From NCBI GenBank assembly GCA_963775235.1, contig CAVZHY010000006.1, forward strand, positions 248,001 to 312,000: DNA of 64,000 nt, in the 5' to 3' direction. Numbering within the stretch: the first letter of the stretch is position 1; every line of letters starts with the position of its first letter. The notes under the pieces are model-generated. The model was not told where the DNA came from. It saw only the letters and a list, made by a program, of their open reading frames with translations, and did no database searches. The DNA comes from JBBDMC01 sp963775235. Its GTDB lineage: Bacteria; Pseudomonadota; Alphaproteobacteria; Rhizobiales; Kaistiaceae. Positions 19,501 through 27,331 of this stretch are shown here, piece after piece. A program made the translations under genes and the position numbers.

Positions 19501-20631
19501 GGTGCCGACGGCGGCGGCGTGGAATCTGGGCAAGGCGGCGGCGGATGCGTTGGCGCTGCGCTATTTCCAGGACGAGGGCGAATGGCCGCGTTCAATCGCC
19601 ATGTCGGCGTGGGGCACGTCGAACATGCGCACCGGCGGCGACGATATCGCGCAGGTCATGGCGCTGATCGGGGCCGAGCCGGTGTGGGAGGCGGGCACCG
19701 GCCGCGTCACCGGCTTCCGCGTCATTCCGCTCGCCGAGCTCGGCCGCCCGCGCATCGACGTGACGCTCCGCATCTCCGGCATGTTCCGCGACGCCTTCCC
19801 CGGCCAGATCGACCTCATCGACTCCGCCATCCGCGCCGTCGCCCAACTCGACGAAGACGATGACGCCAATCCGATCGCAGCGTCCGTGAAGCAGGGGGAC
19901 GGGACGTTTGCCGCGGCGCGGATCTTCGGCGCCAAGCCCGGGGCCTATGGCGCCGGCCTTCAGGTGCCGATCGACACGCGTGCATGGGATAACCGCGCGG
20001 ACCTCGCCGACGTTTTCCTGGCCTGGGGCGGCTTTGCTTACGGCGGCGGCGAACCTGGCACGGCGGCGCACGAGGCTTTGAAGGTTCGGCTGGCGAAGGC
20101 CGACGCCGTCTTCCAGGCGCAGGACAATCGCGAGCACGACATTCTCGACTCCGATGACTATTACCAGTTCATGGGTGGTCTGGCGGCCACAGTGCAGACG
20201 CTGAAGGGCGCCGCGCCGCGCGTCTATCACGGCGACCATTCCCGGCCGGAGAAGCCGCTGGTGCGTTCGCTGACTGAGGAAATCGGCCGGGTCGTGCGCG
20301 GGCCGCGCCGCCAACCCGAAATGGATCGCCGGCGTTATGCGCCACGGCTACAAGGGCGCCTTCGAAATCGCGGCGACGGTCGACTACCTGTTTGCCTTCG
20401 CTGCCACCACCGACGCCGTCGGCGACCACCACTTCGACGCGCTCTACGACGCCTACATCGGAGACGACCGGGTGCGCTCGTTCATCACGCAAGCAAACGC
20501 GCCGGCGCTCGGCGAGATGGCGGCGCGGTTCCGCGAGGCGATCGACCGCGGGCTCTGGTCGCCGCTGCGCCAACAGCGCCTATGATCGGCTGACGGAACT
20601 CATCGACGCACGCAAGGAGGCGGCGGAATGA
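16553..20631 (+). CDS. cobN: Cobaltochelatase large subunit CobN, five frame breaks and inserted palindromic repeats
   Basis: Large subunit of the ATP-dependent cobaltochelatase CobNST, which inserts cobalt into hydrogenobyrinic acid diamide. The gene starts at the ATG at 16553 and ends at 20631 with a 4-base overlap with cobO. Family blocks include VVFYRALVHGD, GIGVLPIFVASLKD, FGNVVVGIQPARGYGIDP, LAFYAWLRRSF, IVHLGKHGNLEWLPGKALGLS, PLIYPFIVNDPGEG, GRNFYSVD, MSAWGTSNMRTGG and YGAGLQVPIDTRAW. Frame breaks lie inside the repeat at 17.90-18.15 kb, at about 18588 (extra A), 18779 (extra G), 20305 and 20571 (extra C). Coding signal resumes each time in the next frame. Two repeat insertions interrupt otherwise conserved sequence. 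Functional status cannot be decided without raw reads. Confidence 0.88.
17903..18048. repeat. Palindromic repeat element inside cobN (family 1)
   Basis: About 146 bases. The outer arms 17903-17924 and 18025-18048 are inverted repeats (AACCTCCC..TTGCGG..AGGTCG against its complement). An inner hairpin lies at 17993-18025 (ATTCGC..GCGAAT). The same arm sequence occurs in the intergenic element at 38586-38748. Translated, it gives a low-complexity basic stretch with no place in known CobN proteins. It falls in the variable linker between the N-terminal part (LLAGQTNA) and LADYHAFF. Confidence 0.8.
18079..18148. repeat. Second palindromic repeat inside cobN, next to the first
   Basis: CCTCTCCCCTTGTGG near 18079 is an imperfect inverted repeat of CCACGAAGGGTGAGGGG near 18130-18146. 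The centre (CTTCGCGCC..GGAGCGAAG) can also fold. The style matches intergenic palindromes common in Hyphomicrobiales. It shares the cobN linker with the first element; one frame change falls within this pair of repeats. Confidence 0.65.
19191..19289. repeat. Palindromic repeat inside cobN, in frame (family 2)
   Basis: 99 bases bounded by a perfect 12-base inverted repeat, TGTCATCCTCCG at 19191-19202 and CGGAGGATGACA at 19278-19289. The left arm is followed by CGGAGGATC and the right preceded by GATCCTCCG, so each half also folds on itself. The length is exactly 33 codons and the frame stays open through it (HTLSSSGLTGGSAAATPF..). It adds a Ser/Gly/Ala-rich segment between ALVEGF and TSAVLDWIANEL of CobN. 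Confidence 0.8.
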
Positions 20632-21248
20632 AGGACATGACCGAGGCCGAGCTCGACGCGCGCCACGCCGAGAAGATGCGCAAGAAGAAGGCGGCGCGCG
20701 ACAAGATCATTGCCACCAAGACGATCGAGAAAGGCCTCCTGATCGTCCACACCGGCAAGGGCAAGGGGAAGTCGACCGCCGCCTTCGGGATGGTCTTCCG
20801 CGCCCTCGGCCACGGCATGCCGATCGCCATCATCCAGTTCGTCAAGGGCAAGTGGCAGACGGGCGAGCGCGTCGCACTGGAGAAGTTCGGTGACCTCGTG
20901 TCGATCAACACCATGGGCGAGGGCTTCACCTGGGAGACCCAGGACCGTCAGCGCGATCTTGCCGCGGCCCGCGCCGCGTGGGAGCGGGCGAAGGCGTTGA
21001 TCAAGGCCGGCAAGCACAAGTTGGTGCTGCTCGACGAGCTCAACATCGTGCTCCGCTACGGCTACCTTCCGACGGAGGAAATCGTGGCATTCCTTCGCGA
21101 CGAAAAGCCGGCCGATGTCCATGTCATCGTCACCGGCCGCAATGCACCCGATGCGCTCATCGAGGCAGCCGACCTCGTCACCGAGATGGAGATGGTCAAG
21201 CATCCCTTCCGGTCGGGCGTGAAGGCGCAGGCGGGGGTGGAGTTCTGA
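20628..21248 (+). CDS. cobO: Cob(I)yrinic acid a,c-diamide adenosyltransferase
   Basis: CobO/BtuR-type enzyme that transfers the adenosyl group from ATP to reduced corrinoid, 206 residues and intact. The P-loop-like HTGKGKGKSTAAFG is near residue 41, with IQFVKGKWQTGE and the acidic LLDELNIVLRYGYL near residue 137. An N-terminal charged helix (RHAEKMRKKKAARDK) is usual in CobO. The ATG overlaps the cobN stop by 4 bases. The next gene in the operon direction is the TumE-like toxin, 38 bases downstream. Confidence 0.95.
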   Translation: MKDMTEAELDARHAEKMRKKKAARDKIIATKTIEKGLLIVHTGKGKGKSTAAFGMVFRALGHGMPIAIIQFVKGKWQTGERVALEKFGDLVSINTMGEGFTWETQDRQRDLAAARAAWERAKALIKAGKHKLVLLDELNIVLRYGYLPTEEIVAFLRDEKPADVHVIVTGRNAPDALIEAADLVTEMEMVKHPFRSGVKAQAGVEF

Positions 21249-21255
21249 GTGTTGA

Positions 21256-21289
21256 TGTTATATATAACATATGCTATTAATAGCATATG
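21256..21289 (+). promoter_or_regulatory. Two overlapping perfect palindromes covering the tumE start codon
   Basis: The first palindrome is 14 bases (TGTTATATATAACA, 21256-21269). The second is 22 bases with core CTATTAATAG at 21268-21289, and its last three bases are the tumE ATG. They share two bases. The stretch is strikingly AT-rich against its surroundings. It looks like a tandem operator for autoregulation by the TumA-like DNA-binding protein. A hairpin hiding the tumE start is an added possibility. Confidence 0.7.
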
Positions 21290-21551
21290 AGCGCCACGCT
21301 GATCGAATACGAAAAGTATGTGCTGGCGAATGGTTGCATCATTGAGATCAGGGTATGCCGACTGCCACGCGCAACGGCCGATCGCCCGCACGGCCTGAAA
21401 TATTCGCTGTTCTACGGCCGCCCGGGTGAGCGCATCGTCGCGTATGACAACGAAAGCGGCAAGGGCGACCATGTCCACCATCGCGGCCGGGAACGTCCGT
21501 ACCGTTTCACCACTTTCGAGGCGTTGCTGACCGATTTCTGGAACGATGTGA
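21287..21551 (+). CDS. TumE-family toxin-like protein (DUF6516), 3' end uncertain
   Basis: Small protein with the TumE pattern: GCIIEIRVCRLP near residue 17, GLKYSLFYGRPGERIVAYDNESGKGDHVH at about 37-65, and PYRFTTFEALLTDFWNDV at about 70-88. TumE is the toxin of the TumE/TumA type II system. Relatives end shortly after the DFxxDV block. Here the open frame runs on to 21859 through the whole antitoxin gene with non-family sequence, while another frame stops at 21551, next to ATGs at 21552 and 21567. A one-base error just before the stop is likely, so the end given is the inferred one. Toxicity is known for the family, not shown here. Confidence 0.75.
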
Positions 21552-21566
21552 ATGGAGACCTGGACA

Positions 21567-21926
21567 ATGGAAGTGAAGCTGCACGTGGAAGATATTGGTG
21601 CTTTTGCAAGGCGCAGTGTGGATATGGCGCGGCGGTTGGACCGCGGAGAACGCCGACGCGGCAAGGCGCACATTTCTTTCGAAAATATGGAAACCTTGTT
21701 GGGCGTTCTGTCACCCAACCGCTGGATGCTGTTGCGGCGGCTGCGGTCCACCGGACCGTCGTCCATCCGCGCCTTGGCGAAAGCGCTTCATCGCGATTAT
21801 CGCGGCGTTCACGCGGACGTGACGGTGTTGATCGACGCGGGCCTGATCGCGCGAGATGAAGACGGGAAAGTGAGCGTTCCGTGGTCGCGGATCACAGCGG
21901 AGATGGCCCTCGACGTAGCCGCGTGA
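21567..21926 (+). CDS. TumA-like antitoxin, winged-helix DNA-binding protein (HVO_A0114 type)
   Basis: 119 residues from the ATG at 21567, with GGAG nine bases upstream; an ATG at 21552 is possible. The C-terminal half has a helix-turn-helix pattern: LLGVLSPNRWMLLRRLRS, SIRALAKALHRDYRGVHADVTVLIDAGLIARD, then the wing DGKVSVPW. This matches the DNA-binding partner usually found next to TumE proteins. Its TGA overlaps the GTG start of cobQ by 4 bases, so translation of cobQ is probably coupled to it. The palindromes upstream of tumE are the likely binding site. Confidence 0.78.
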   Translation: MEVKLHVEDIGAFARRSVDMARRLDRGERRRGKAHISFENMETLLGVLSPNRWMLLRRLRSTGPSSIRALAKALHRDYRGVHADVTVLIDAGLIARDEDGKVSVPWSRITAEMALDVAA

Positions 21927-23549
21927 CCACCCCCGCCCTCATGATTCAGGGCACCGGCAGCCATGTCGGCAAGTCGGTGCTGGTGGCGGGACTGTGTCGG
22001 GCGCTGGTGCGACGCGGTATCCGGGTCGCGCCGTTCAAGCCGCAGAACATGTCCAACAACGCCGCGGTCACGGCCGACGGCGGCGAGATCGGGCGCGCCC
22101 AGGCGCTGCAGGCGCGGGCCGCGCGCATCCCGGCGTCGGTGCACATGAACCCCGTGCTGTTGAAGCCCGAGAGCGACACCGGCGCCCAGGTGGTGGTGCA
22201 GGGAAAGCGCTGGGGCACACTGAAGGCCGGCTGACTACGGACGACGCAAGGCGGAACTCCTGCCGCGGGTCCTGGAGAGCTTCGCCATTGTCGGCGGAGG
22301 GGCGGACCTCGTCCTGGTCGAAGGGGCAGGGAGCCCGGCGGAGGTGAATCTCCGCTCCGGCGACATCGCCAACATGGGCTTCGCCGAGGCGGCGGGTGTG
22401 CCGGTCATCATCGTCGGTGATATCGATCGTGGCGGTGTCATTGCCAGTCTCGTCGGCACCCACGCGCTTCTCACACTGGCCGAGCGCGAGCTGGTCCGCG
22501 GCTTCCTGATCAACAAGCTTCGCGGTGATGCTGCCCTGTTCGCCGATGGCGTGCGAGTCATCGAGGAGCGGACCGGCTGGCCGTGTCTCGGGGTCGTGCC
22601 GTGGTTCGGCGGCGCGCAGGCGCTGCCGGCGGAAGACGTGCTTGGGCTCATTCACAGCAATGTCACTGACTCCTCACCCCGGCGAAAGCCGGGGTCCATC
22701 GCCGAAGAGCCTGAGCGGGCAGGTCTTTTCGCGATGGATTCCGGCTTTCGCCGGAATGACGGTGAGGGGGCTGCGATTGCTCGGTCGATCACCATCGCCG
22801 TCCCTCAACTCCCCCGCATCGCCAACTTCGACGACCTCGACCCGCTGCGCATGGAGCCCGGCGTGTCGGTAGTGATCGTGAAGCCTGGCGAGGCGCTGCC
22901 CGCCGCCGCCGACCTCGTCCTGATCCCTGGCTCCAAATCGACCATCGCCGACCTCGCTTTCGTGCGCGCACAAGGCTGGGACATCGACATCCTCGCGCAT
23001 CATCGCCGCGGCGGACGCGTCCTTGGCCTTTGCGGCGGCTACCAGATGCTCGGGCGCACCATCGCAAACCCGGACGGCGTCGAGGGTCCCGCCGGCATCG
23101 TTGCAGGACTTGGCCTCCTCGACGTCGAGACGGTCCTCGGGGGCGACAAGGCAACGGTCGCAGTCAGCGCCCGGCACGTCGGCAGCGGCGAATCCCTGTC
23201 CGGTTATGAGATCCATCTCGGCGGCACCACCGGCCCTGATTGCGCCCGGCCCGTTGTCGACATTGGAGGACGCCCGGATGGCGCGGGCTCACCCGATGGG
23301 CTGGTTATGGGCACCTACGTCCACGGCCTGTTTGCTGCGGACGGTCTCCGGCGCGCCTGTCTCGCGGCGCTCGGTGCACCGTCGGCGCTCCGCTACGAGG
23401 CAGCGGTCGAGACCGCCCTCGACGGCCTCGCCCACCATCTGGAAACGCATGTGGCGATCGACCGGCTGCTCGCCATCGCCGGCTATGAGGCTAGCACCAC
23501 GGCGAGCACCGCGACGGCAACCCCGAGGGTTGCCCAGGCGCCGAGGTAG
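21923..23549 (+). CDS. cobQ: Cobyric acid synthase, one frame break and one inserted palindromic repeat
   Basis: Glutamine-dependent amidase that amidates adenosylcobyrinic acid a,c-diamide to cobyric acid. The GTG at 21923 gives MTTPALMIQGTGSHVGKS, with the ATP-site P-loop. Near 22227 an extra C makes a premature TGA after GTLKA; removing it restores GTLKAADYGRRKAELLPRVLESF. Further blocks are VEGAGSPAEVNLR, DIDRGGVIAS, LPRIANFDDLDPL, IPGSKSTIADLA and the glutaminase nucleophile GLCGGYQMLG. A 92-base repeat lies in frame at 22674-22765. The last 67 bases overlap the convergent cobD. Confidence 0.9.
22674..22765. repeat. Palindromic repeat inside cobQ, in frame (family 3)
   Basis: The left arm 22674-22701 and right arm 22732-22765 are inverted repeats. 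Each also folds by itself around GGCGAAAGCC and CCGGCTTTCGCCGG. This CCGGCGAAAGCCGG type is widespread between genes in alphaproteobacteria. Here it adds about 31 codons (SSPRRKPGSIAEEP..) between PAEDVLGL and ITIAVPQLPRIANF of CobQ without stopping the frame. Confidence 0.85.
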
Positions 23550-24454
23550 ACGCGCAACGCGCGCCGAATGTCCGCGCGCGCGGCGGCGCGGCGGGCGGCG
23601 CGGTTGAGGAAGGGATCGTCGACCACCACGTCGCCGTAGCGCCGCGGGCCCGCGAGCGCGAGGCCGAGGGCCGCGGCCATGGCGGATTCCGGCCAGCCGG
23701 CGTTGGGCGAGCGATGGTGTGGGGCGTCGGCGATCATCACCCGCAAGGCGGTGCCGACCGAGCCGCCGGCGAGCGGCGCGGCGAGCGCGATCAGCGCTCC
23801 GGCGATCCGGCTCGCCGGCAAGTTGACGACGTCGTCGAGGTTGGCCGCGGCGCGGCCGAAGTCCAGGTGGCGCGGTGTCCGGTGGCCGATCATGGAATCG
23901 GCGGTATTGATGGCCTTGTAGGCGAAGAGACCCGGAAGGCCGAGCAGCAGAAACCAGAGCGCAGGCGCCACCACCGCATCCGAGAAATTCTCCGCCGCCG
24001 ATTCGATCGCCGCGCGGCAGACCCGCGCCTCGTCGAGGCTGCCGGTGTCGCGCCCCACGATCTTGCCGACGGCCGCCCGGGCGGCGTCGATCCCTTTTGG
24101 AAACGCCGCCGCCACAGCCGCCACGTGGTCATAGAGCGAGCGGCCGCCGAGCAGGACGGCCGCTACGAGCACGGTGCCCACTTCACCGTACGGAATCCTC
24201 ATGAAGAGCAGCTCCAGCAGGTAGCCGGCGGCCGCCGCTACCGTGATGACAATGGCAAGCGCCAGGGCGCCGAACGCTCGCCGTCGGCCGGGCGATACCC
24301 GTTCGCGGTTCAGCAGTCCGTCGAGGCGGCCGATGAGCCAGCCGAGGACGGTGACCGGGTGGGGAATGCGGCTCCAGAGAAAATCCGGGTCGCCAGCGAT
24401 GGCGTCGACCGCCAGTGCCAGAGCGAGCAGCCAGACGTGGTCGAGTGAGATCAC
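23483..24454 (-). CDS. cobD: Adenosylcobinamide-phosphate synthase (CobD/CbiB)
   Basis: Polytopic membrane enzyme attaching aminopropanol (phosphate) to cobyric acid. It has about 323 residues from the GTG at 24454, which overlaps the btuF stop by 4 bases; an open extension to 24523 is unlikely. Family blocks are LAVDAIAGDPDFLWSRIPHPVTVLGWLIG, GRDTGSLDEARVCRAAIESAAENFSDAVVAPALW and KAINTADSMIGHRTPRHLDFGRAAA. Several hydrophobic helices separate them. The 3' end overlaps cobQ in a convergent arrangement. It forms a unit with btuF on the minus strand. Confidence 0.93.
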   Translation of the reverse strand: MISLDHVWLLALALAVDAIAGDPDFLWSRIPHPVTVLGWLIGRLDGLLNRERVSPGRRRAFGALALAIVITVAAAAGYLLELLFMRIPYGEVGTVLVAAVLLGGRSLYDHVAAVAAAFPKGIDAARAAVGKIVGRDTGSLDEARVCRAAIESAAENFSDAVVAPALWFLLLGLPGLFAYKAINTADSMIGHRTPRHLDFGRAAANLDDVVNLPASRIAGALIALAAPLAGGSVGTALRVMIADAPHHRSPNAGWPESAMAAALGLALAGPRRYGDVVVDDPFLNRAARRAAARADIRRALRVYLGAWATLGVAVAVLAVVLAS

Positions 24455-25284
24455 GGCGATTCGACCCGGCGCGCTTCCTCGGCGAGCCGATCGAGCGCGG
24501 CGGGCAAGGACGGACCGCCGCACACCGTCAGCCGCTCGGGAAGCACGATGCGCCGCGAAGGCGGATAGAGGGCCTCGAGCGCCGGGTGGGCGAGGAGGGC
24601 GCTGCCCTGGTCCTGCGCTGGCGGATCGGCGGACGAAACGATGATGTAGTCGGGACGGTCCTCGACCAGCCGCTCCAGTGGAACGAAGCCGCCTGTGGCG
24701 CCGGAGAGCGTGCCGCCGGCGTTGGTGAACCCGACGATGCTCATCAGCTCCCCGGTCAGCGTGTCGGCGCCGGTGACATAGCCGCGCCGCTGGTAGACCG
24801 CCGCCGTCGGATGGGAGGGGCCGGCTTCCCCGGCGGCGCGCCGGCGGGCGCTATCGATCGCCCCGATCAGGCTGTCGGCCCGCGCCGGGTAGCCGACGAG
24901 GTCGGCGACCTCACGGATCTGATCGATCGACTCCCCGATGCTGCGCGGTGCGTCGAGAAGCACCACCCGGTAGCCGAGGCGGTTGAGCATGTCGCGTGTC
25001 GCGAGCTTGGTGAAGCGGCCGGCGAGTACGAGGTCGGGGTCGAGGCCGACCACCGTCTCGGCGTCGGCGGCGTCATGCCGGAAGGCATCGGCGCTGCTCG
25101 CCAGGTACGACATCGTCGGGTCGGTCGCATAGGGCGACAGATCGATGATCTGCGACGGGTTGGCGAGCGACAGCAGCAGCGCGTCGGCGCAAAGGTTGAT
25201 CGAGACGATCCGCGCCGGCGGCGCCGCGGCGGCCAGTGTCCCCGGCAACAGCGCCAGCAGCACGAACAAAGACCTGGTGATCAT
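24451..25284 (-). CDS. btuF: Corrinoid ABC transporter periplasmic binding protein (BtuF-like)
   Basis: 277 residues with a signal peptide (MITRSLFVLLALLPGTLAAAA), then the helical-backbone-metal-receptor fold of BtuF/FepB proteins: RIVSINLCADALLLSL, GLDPDLVLAG, LGYRVVLLDAPRSI, LVGYPARADSL and ERPDYIIVSS-type segments. It should deliver B12 or precursors to the BtuCD-like transporter encoded at 29.7-31.5 kb. Gene order places it with cobD rather than with the permease. Another TonB-linked metallophore is possible, but all neighbours are B12 genes. Confidence 0.86.
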   Translation of the reverse strand: MITRSLFVLLALLPGTLAAAAPPARIVSINLCADALLLSLANPSQIIDLSPYATDPTMSYLASSADAFRHDAADAETVVGLDPDLVLAGRFTKLATRDMLNRLGYRVVLLDAPRSIGESIDQIREVADLVGYPARADSLIGAIDSARRRAAGEAGPSHPTAAVYQRRGYVTGADTLTGELMSIVGFTNAGGTLSGATGGFVPLERLVEDRPDYIIVSSADPPAQDQGSALLAHPALEALYPPSRRIVLPERLTVCGGPSLPAALDRLAEEARRVESP

Positions 25285-25432
25285 TCCCTTGGCTTTCGCG
25301 CCTCCGATTGCATCCCGGGGCCCGCTCGTTTACGCCTTGGCGGCCGGCAGGAAAAGCCGGATGGGCCCGGGACACGGATTCACGTGACGGACGCCAGGTG
25401 CCGGATCGATCCAAATCGGAGATCTGCCAGTG

Positions 25433-27280
25433 ATGTATGTCGCGCCGCGCCGGGCGGCAATCATTGCCTGTTTGCTTGTCGCCATCACGACCGCGGCCCC
25501 GGCCGGGGCCACCGGCGTGCCGTCGATCGTGGTCACGCCTTACTATGTCCCTACGTCGATTGAGAAGGCGGGCAGCACCGTCTCTGTCATCACCGCCGAC
25601 CAGATCGCCCAATCGTCGGCCGGCACGGTCGCCGATCTCCTCCGTTCGGTTCCGGGGCTCACAGTGACCGAGAGCGGCGGCGCTGGCGGGCAGGCCCTGG
25701 TCAGCTTGCGCGGGGCGGAACCCGGCCACACGCTGGTTCTGATCGACGGCGTGCGCGTCAACGACCCGGCAAGTGCGCGCGACGAGTTTGATTTCGCCAC
25801 GCTGTCAATCACCGACATCGAGCGGATCGAGGTTCTGCGCGGGCCCCAGACCGCCCTTTACGGCTCGGACGCCATGGGCGGCGTGATCAACATCATCACG
25901 CGTCGTCCGGCGGGTGCCGCGAGCGCCTCCGTAACCGCGGAGGGCGGCAGCTATGGCACGCGGCGGACCTCCGTATCGGCAAGCGGCGGGGCAGGGCCGG
26001 TGAGCCTGATGGCCAGCGGCACCTATTTCGCCAACACGGGCTTCTCCCGCGTCGGTGATCGCGACCACGGCGAGCCGGACGGGACCGAGAAATACGCCGG
26101 CACGCTGCGCGGCGCCATCGACGGCGGCAGCGGGGTGCGCCTCGACTTCGGGCTCGACGGTTTCCACCAGGCCTCCGACATCGATGCCTCGGCGACGGTC
26201 GATGCCGCCGGCTACACCTCCACCCGCGATTTGCTATCCGGTTTCGGACGCCTGTCCTTCGCGGCGATGGATGGTCGTCTCGCCAACTCGCTGACCGTGT
26301 TCGCCACCGACACGACGCGCGATTTCGGCGAACCCACCCGCGACACCGCTTATCGCGGCACCGATGTCGGCGCCGAGTATCAGGGCAACCTCGCCCTCGG
26401 CAGCATGGGTTCGCTGCTCGCCGGCGTGCGCCTGGAAGAGGTGAGCGCGTTCCAGCAGCGCAGCGACCAGCCGACGCCGGCCTTCGACGCCAGCCAGGTC
26501 CTTTATGCCGGCTACCTGCTCTACCAGGTGCCGGTCGACGCGCACCTCAACCTCTCGTTTGCCGCGCGCAACGACGGGGCGGTGGGTGCGGATGGCTTCG
26601 TCACCGGCCGCTTCACCGCGGTCTACGACATGCCTGCGGTCGAGGCCCGCATCCGGGCAAGTCTCGGCACTGGCGCCAAGCGGCCGACCGCCTTCCAGCT
26701 ATCCTACAACCCGGCGCTGATGCCGGAGCGAAGCGTCGGCGCCGACCTCGGCATCGAAAAGACCCTTTTCGACGGCCGCCTGACGATTACCACCACCGGC
26801 TTCTGGAACCGCTTCAGCGACCTCATCGATTTCGACGGCGACTACCTCACCGGCAACTACAGGAACATCGCCAGCGCTACGACTGCGGGCGTCGAGGTCG
26901 CCGCCTCCGCCACCATCATGCCGCGCGTGCTCACCGGGTCGCTGACCTACACCTACCTCACCGCCCGCGACCTCGCGACCGGCCTGCCGCTGGCAAGGCG
27001 ACCCGGGAACTCGGCCAAGGTGTCACTCACGTACACCGGCATCGCCAACCTGGAAGCGACCGTGTCAGCGACCCTCGTTGGTGCCCGCTTCAACGACGAT
27101 GCTGCGACGGTGCGCCTGCCGGCCTACGCCCGCGTCGATCTCGGCACCCGCTACCGGGTCAACGACGCCCTTTCCCTGTTCGGCCGGGTCGAGAACCTCT
27201 TCAACGCGCGCTATCAGGAGGTAAGCGGCTACAATACCGCCGGGCTCTCGGCCTATGCCGGGCTGACGTGGACGCATTGA
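25433..27280 (+). CDS. btuB: TonB-dependent outer membrane receptor, BtuB-like
   Basis: About 615 residues. The start is the ATG at 25433 or the GTG one codon earlier, with GGAG upstream. A signal peptide (AIIACLLVAITTAAPAGA) is followed by a TonB-box-like SIVVTPYYVP. The plug domain includes VADLLRSVPGLTVTESGG, LVLIDGVRVNDP and RIEVLRGPQTALYGSDAMGGVINIITRR. The rest is a 22-strand barrel ending in YAGLTWTH. Size and plug match BtuB vitamin B12 receptors, and it lies divergently next to btuF. No riboswitch was seen in the 148-base gap upstream. Confidence 0.88.
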   Translation: MYVAPRRAAIIACLLVAITTAAPAGATGVPSIVVTPYYVPTSIEKAGSTVSVITADQIAQSSAGTVADLLRSVPGLTVTESGGAGGQALVSLRGAEPGHTLVLIDGVRVNDPASARDEFDFATLSITDIERIEVLRGPQTALYGSDAMGGVINIITRRPAGAASASVTAEGGSYGTRRTSVSASGGAGPVSLMASGTYFANTGFSRVGDRDHGEPDGTEKYAGTLRGAIDGGSGVRLDFGLDGFHQASDIDASATVDAAGYTSTRDLLSGFGRLSFAAMDGRLANSLTVFATDTTRDFGEPTRDTAYRGTDVGAEYQGNLALGSMGSLLAGVRLEEVSAFQQRSDQPTPAFDASQVLYAGYLLYQVPVDAHLNLSFAARNDGAVGADGFVTGRFTAVYDMPAVEARIRASLGTGAKRPTAFQLSYNPALMPERSVGADLGIEKTLFDGRLTITTTGFWNRFSDLIDFDGDYLTGNYRNIASATTAGVEVAASATIMPRVLTGSLTYTYLTARDLATGLPLARRPGNSAKVSLTYTGIANLEATVSATLVGARFNDDAATVRLPAYARVDLGTRYRVNDALSLFGRVENLFNARYQEVSGYNTAGLSAYAGLTWTH

Positions 27281-27331
27281 GCCACCGGGCGGTTGCCCGG
27301 TTCCGGCGCATTGGTCCTGGCAAAATGCGGC

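Noticed and set aside
21552..21859. C-terminal 100-residue extension of the TumE-like protein through the antitoxin gene
   Set aside because: Sequence after DFWNDV has no TumE similarity and is an out-of-frame reading of tumA; a frame error near the stop is more likely than a long overlapping toxin.
24415..25563. 382-codon plus-strand frame opposite btuF
   Set aside because: Shadow of btuF/cobD and the btuB start; composition and lack of motifs argue against a real gene.
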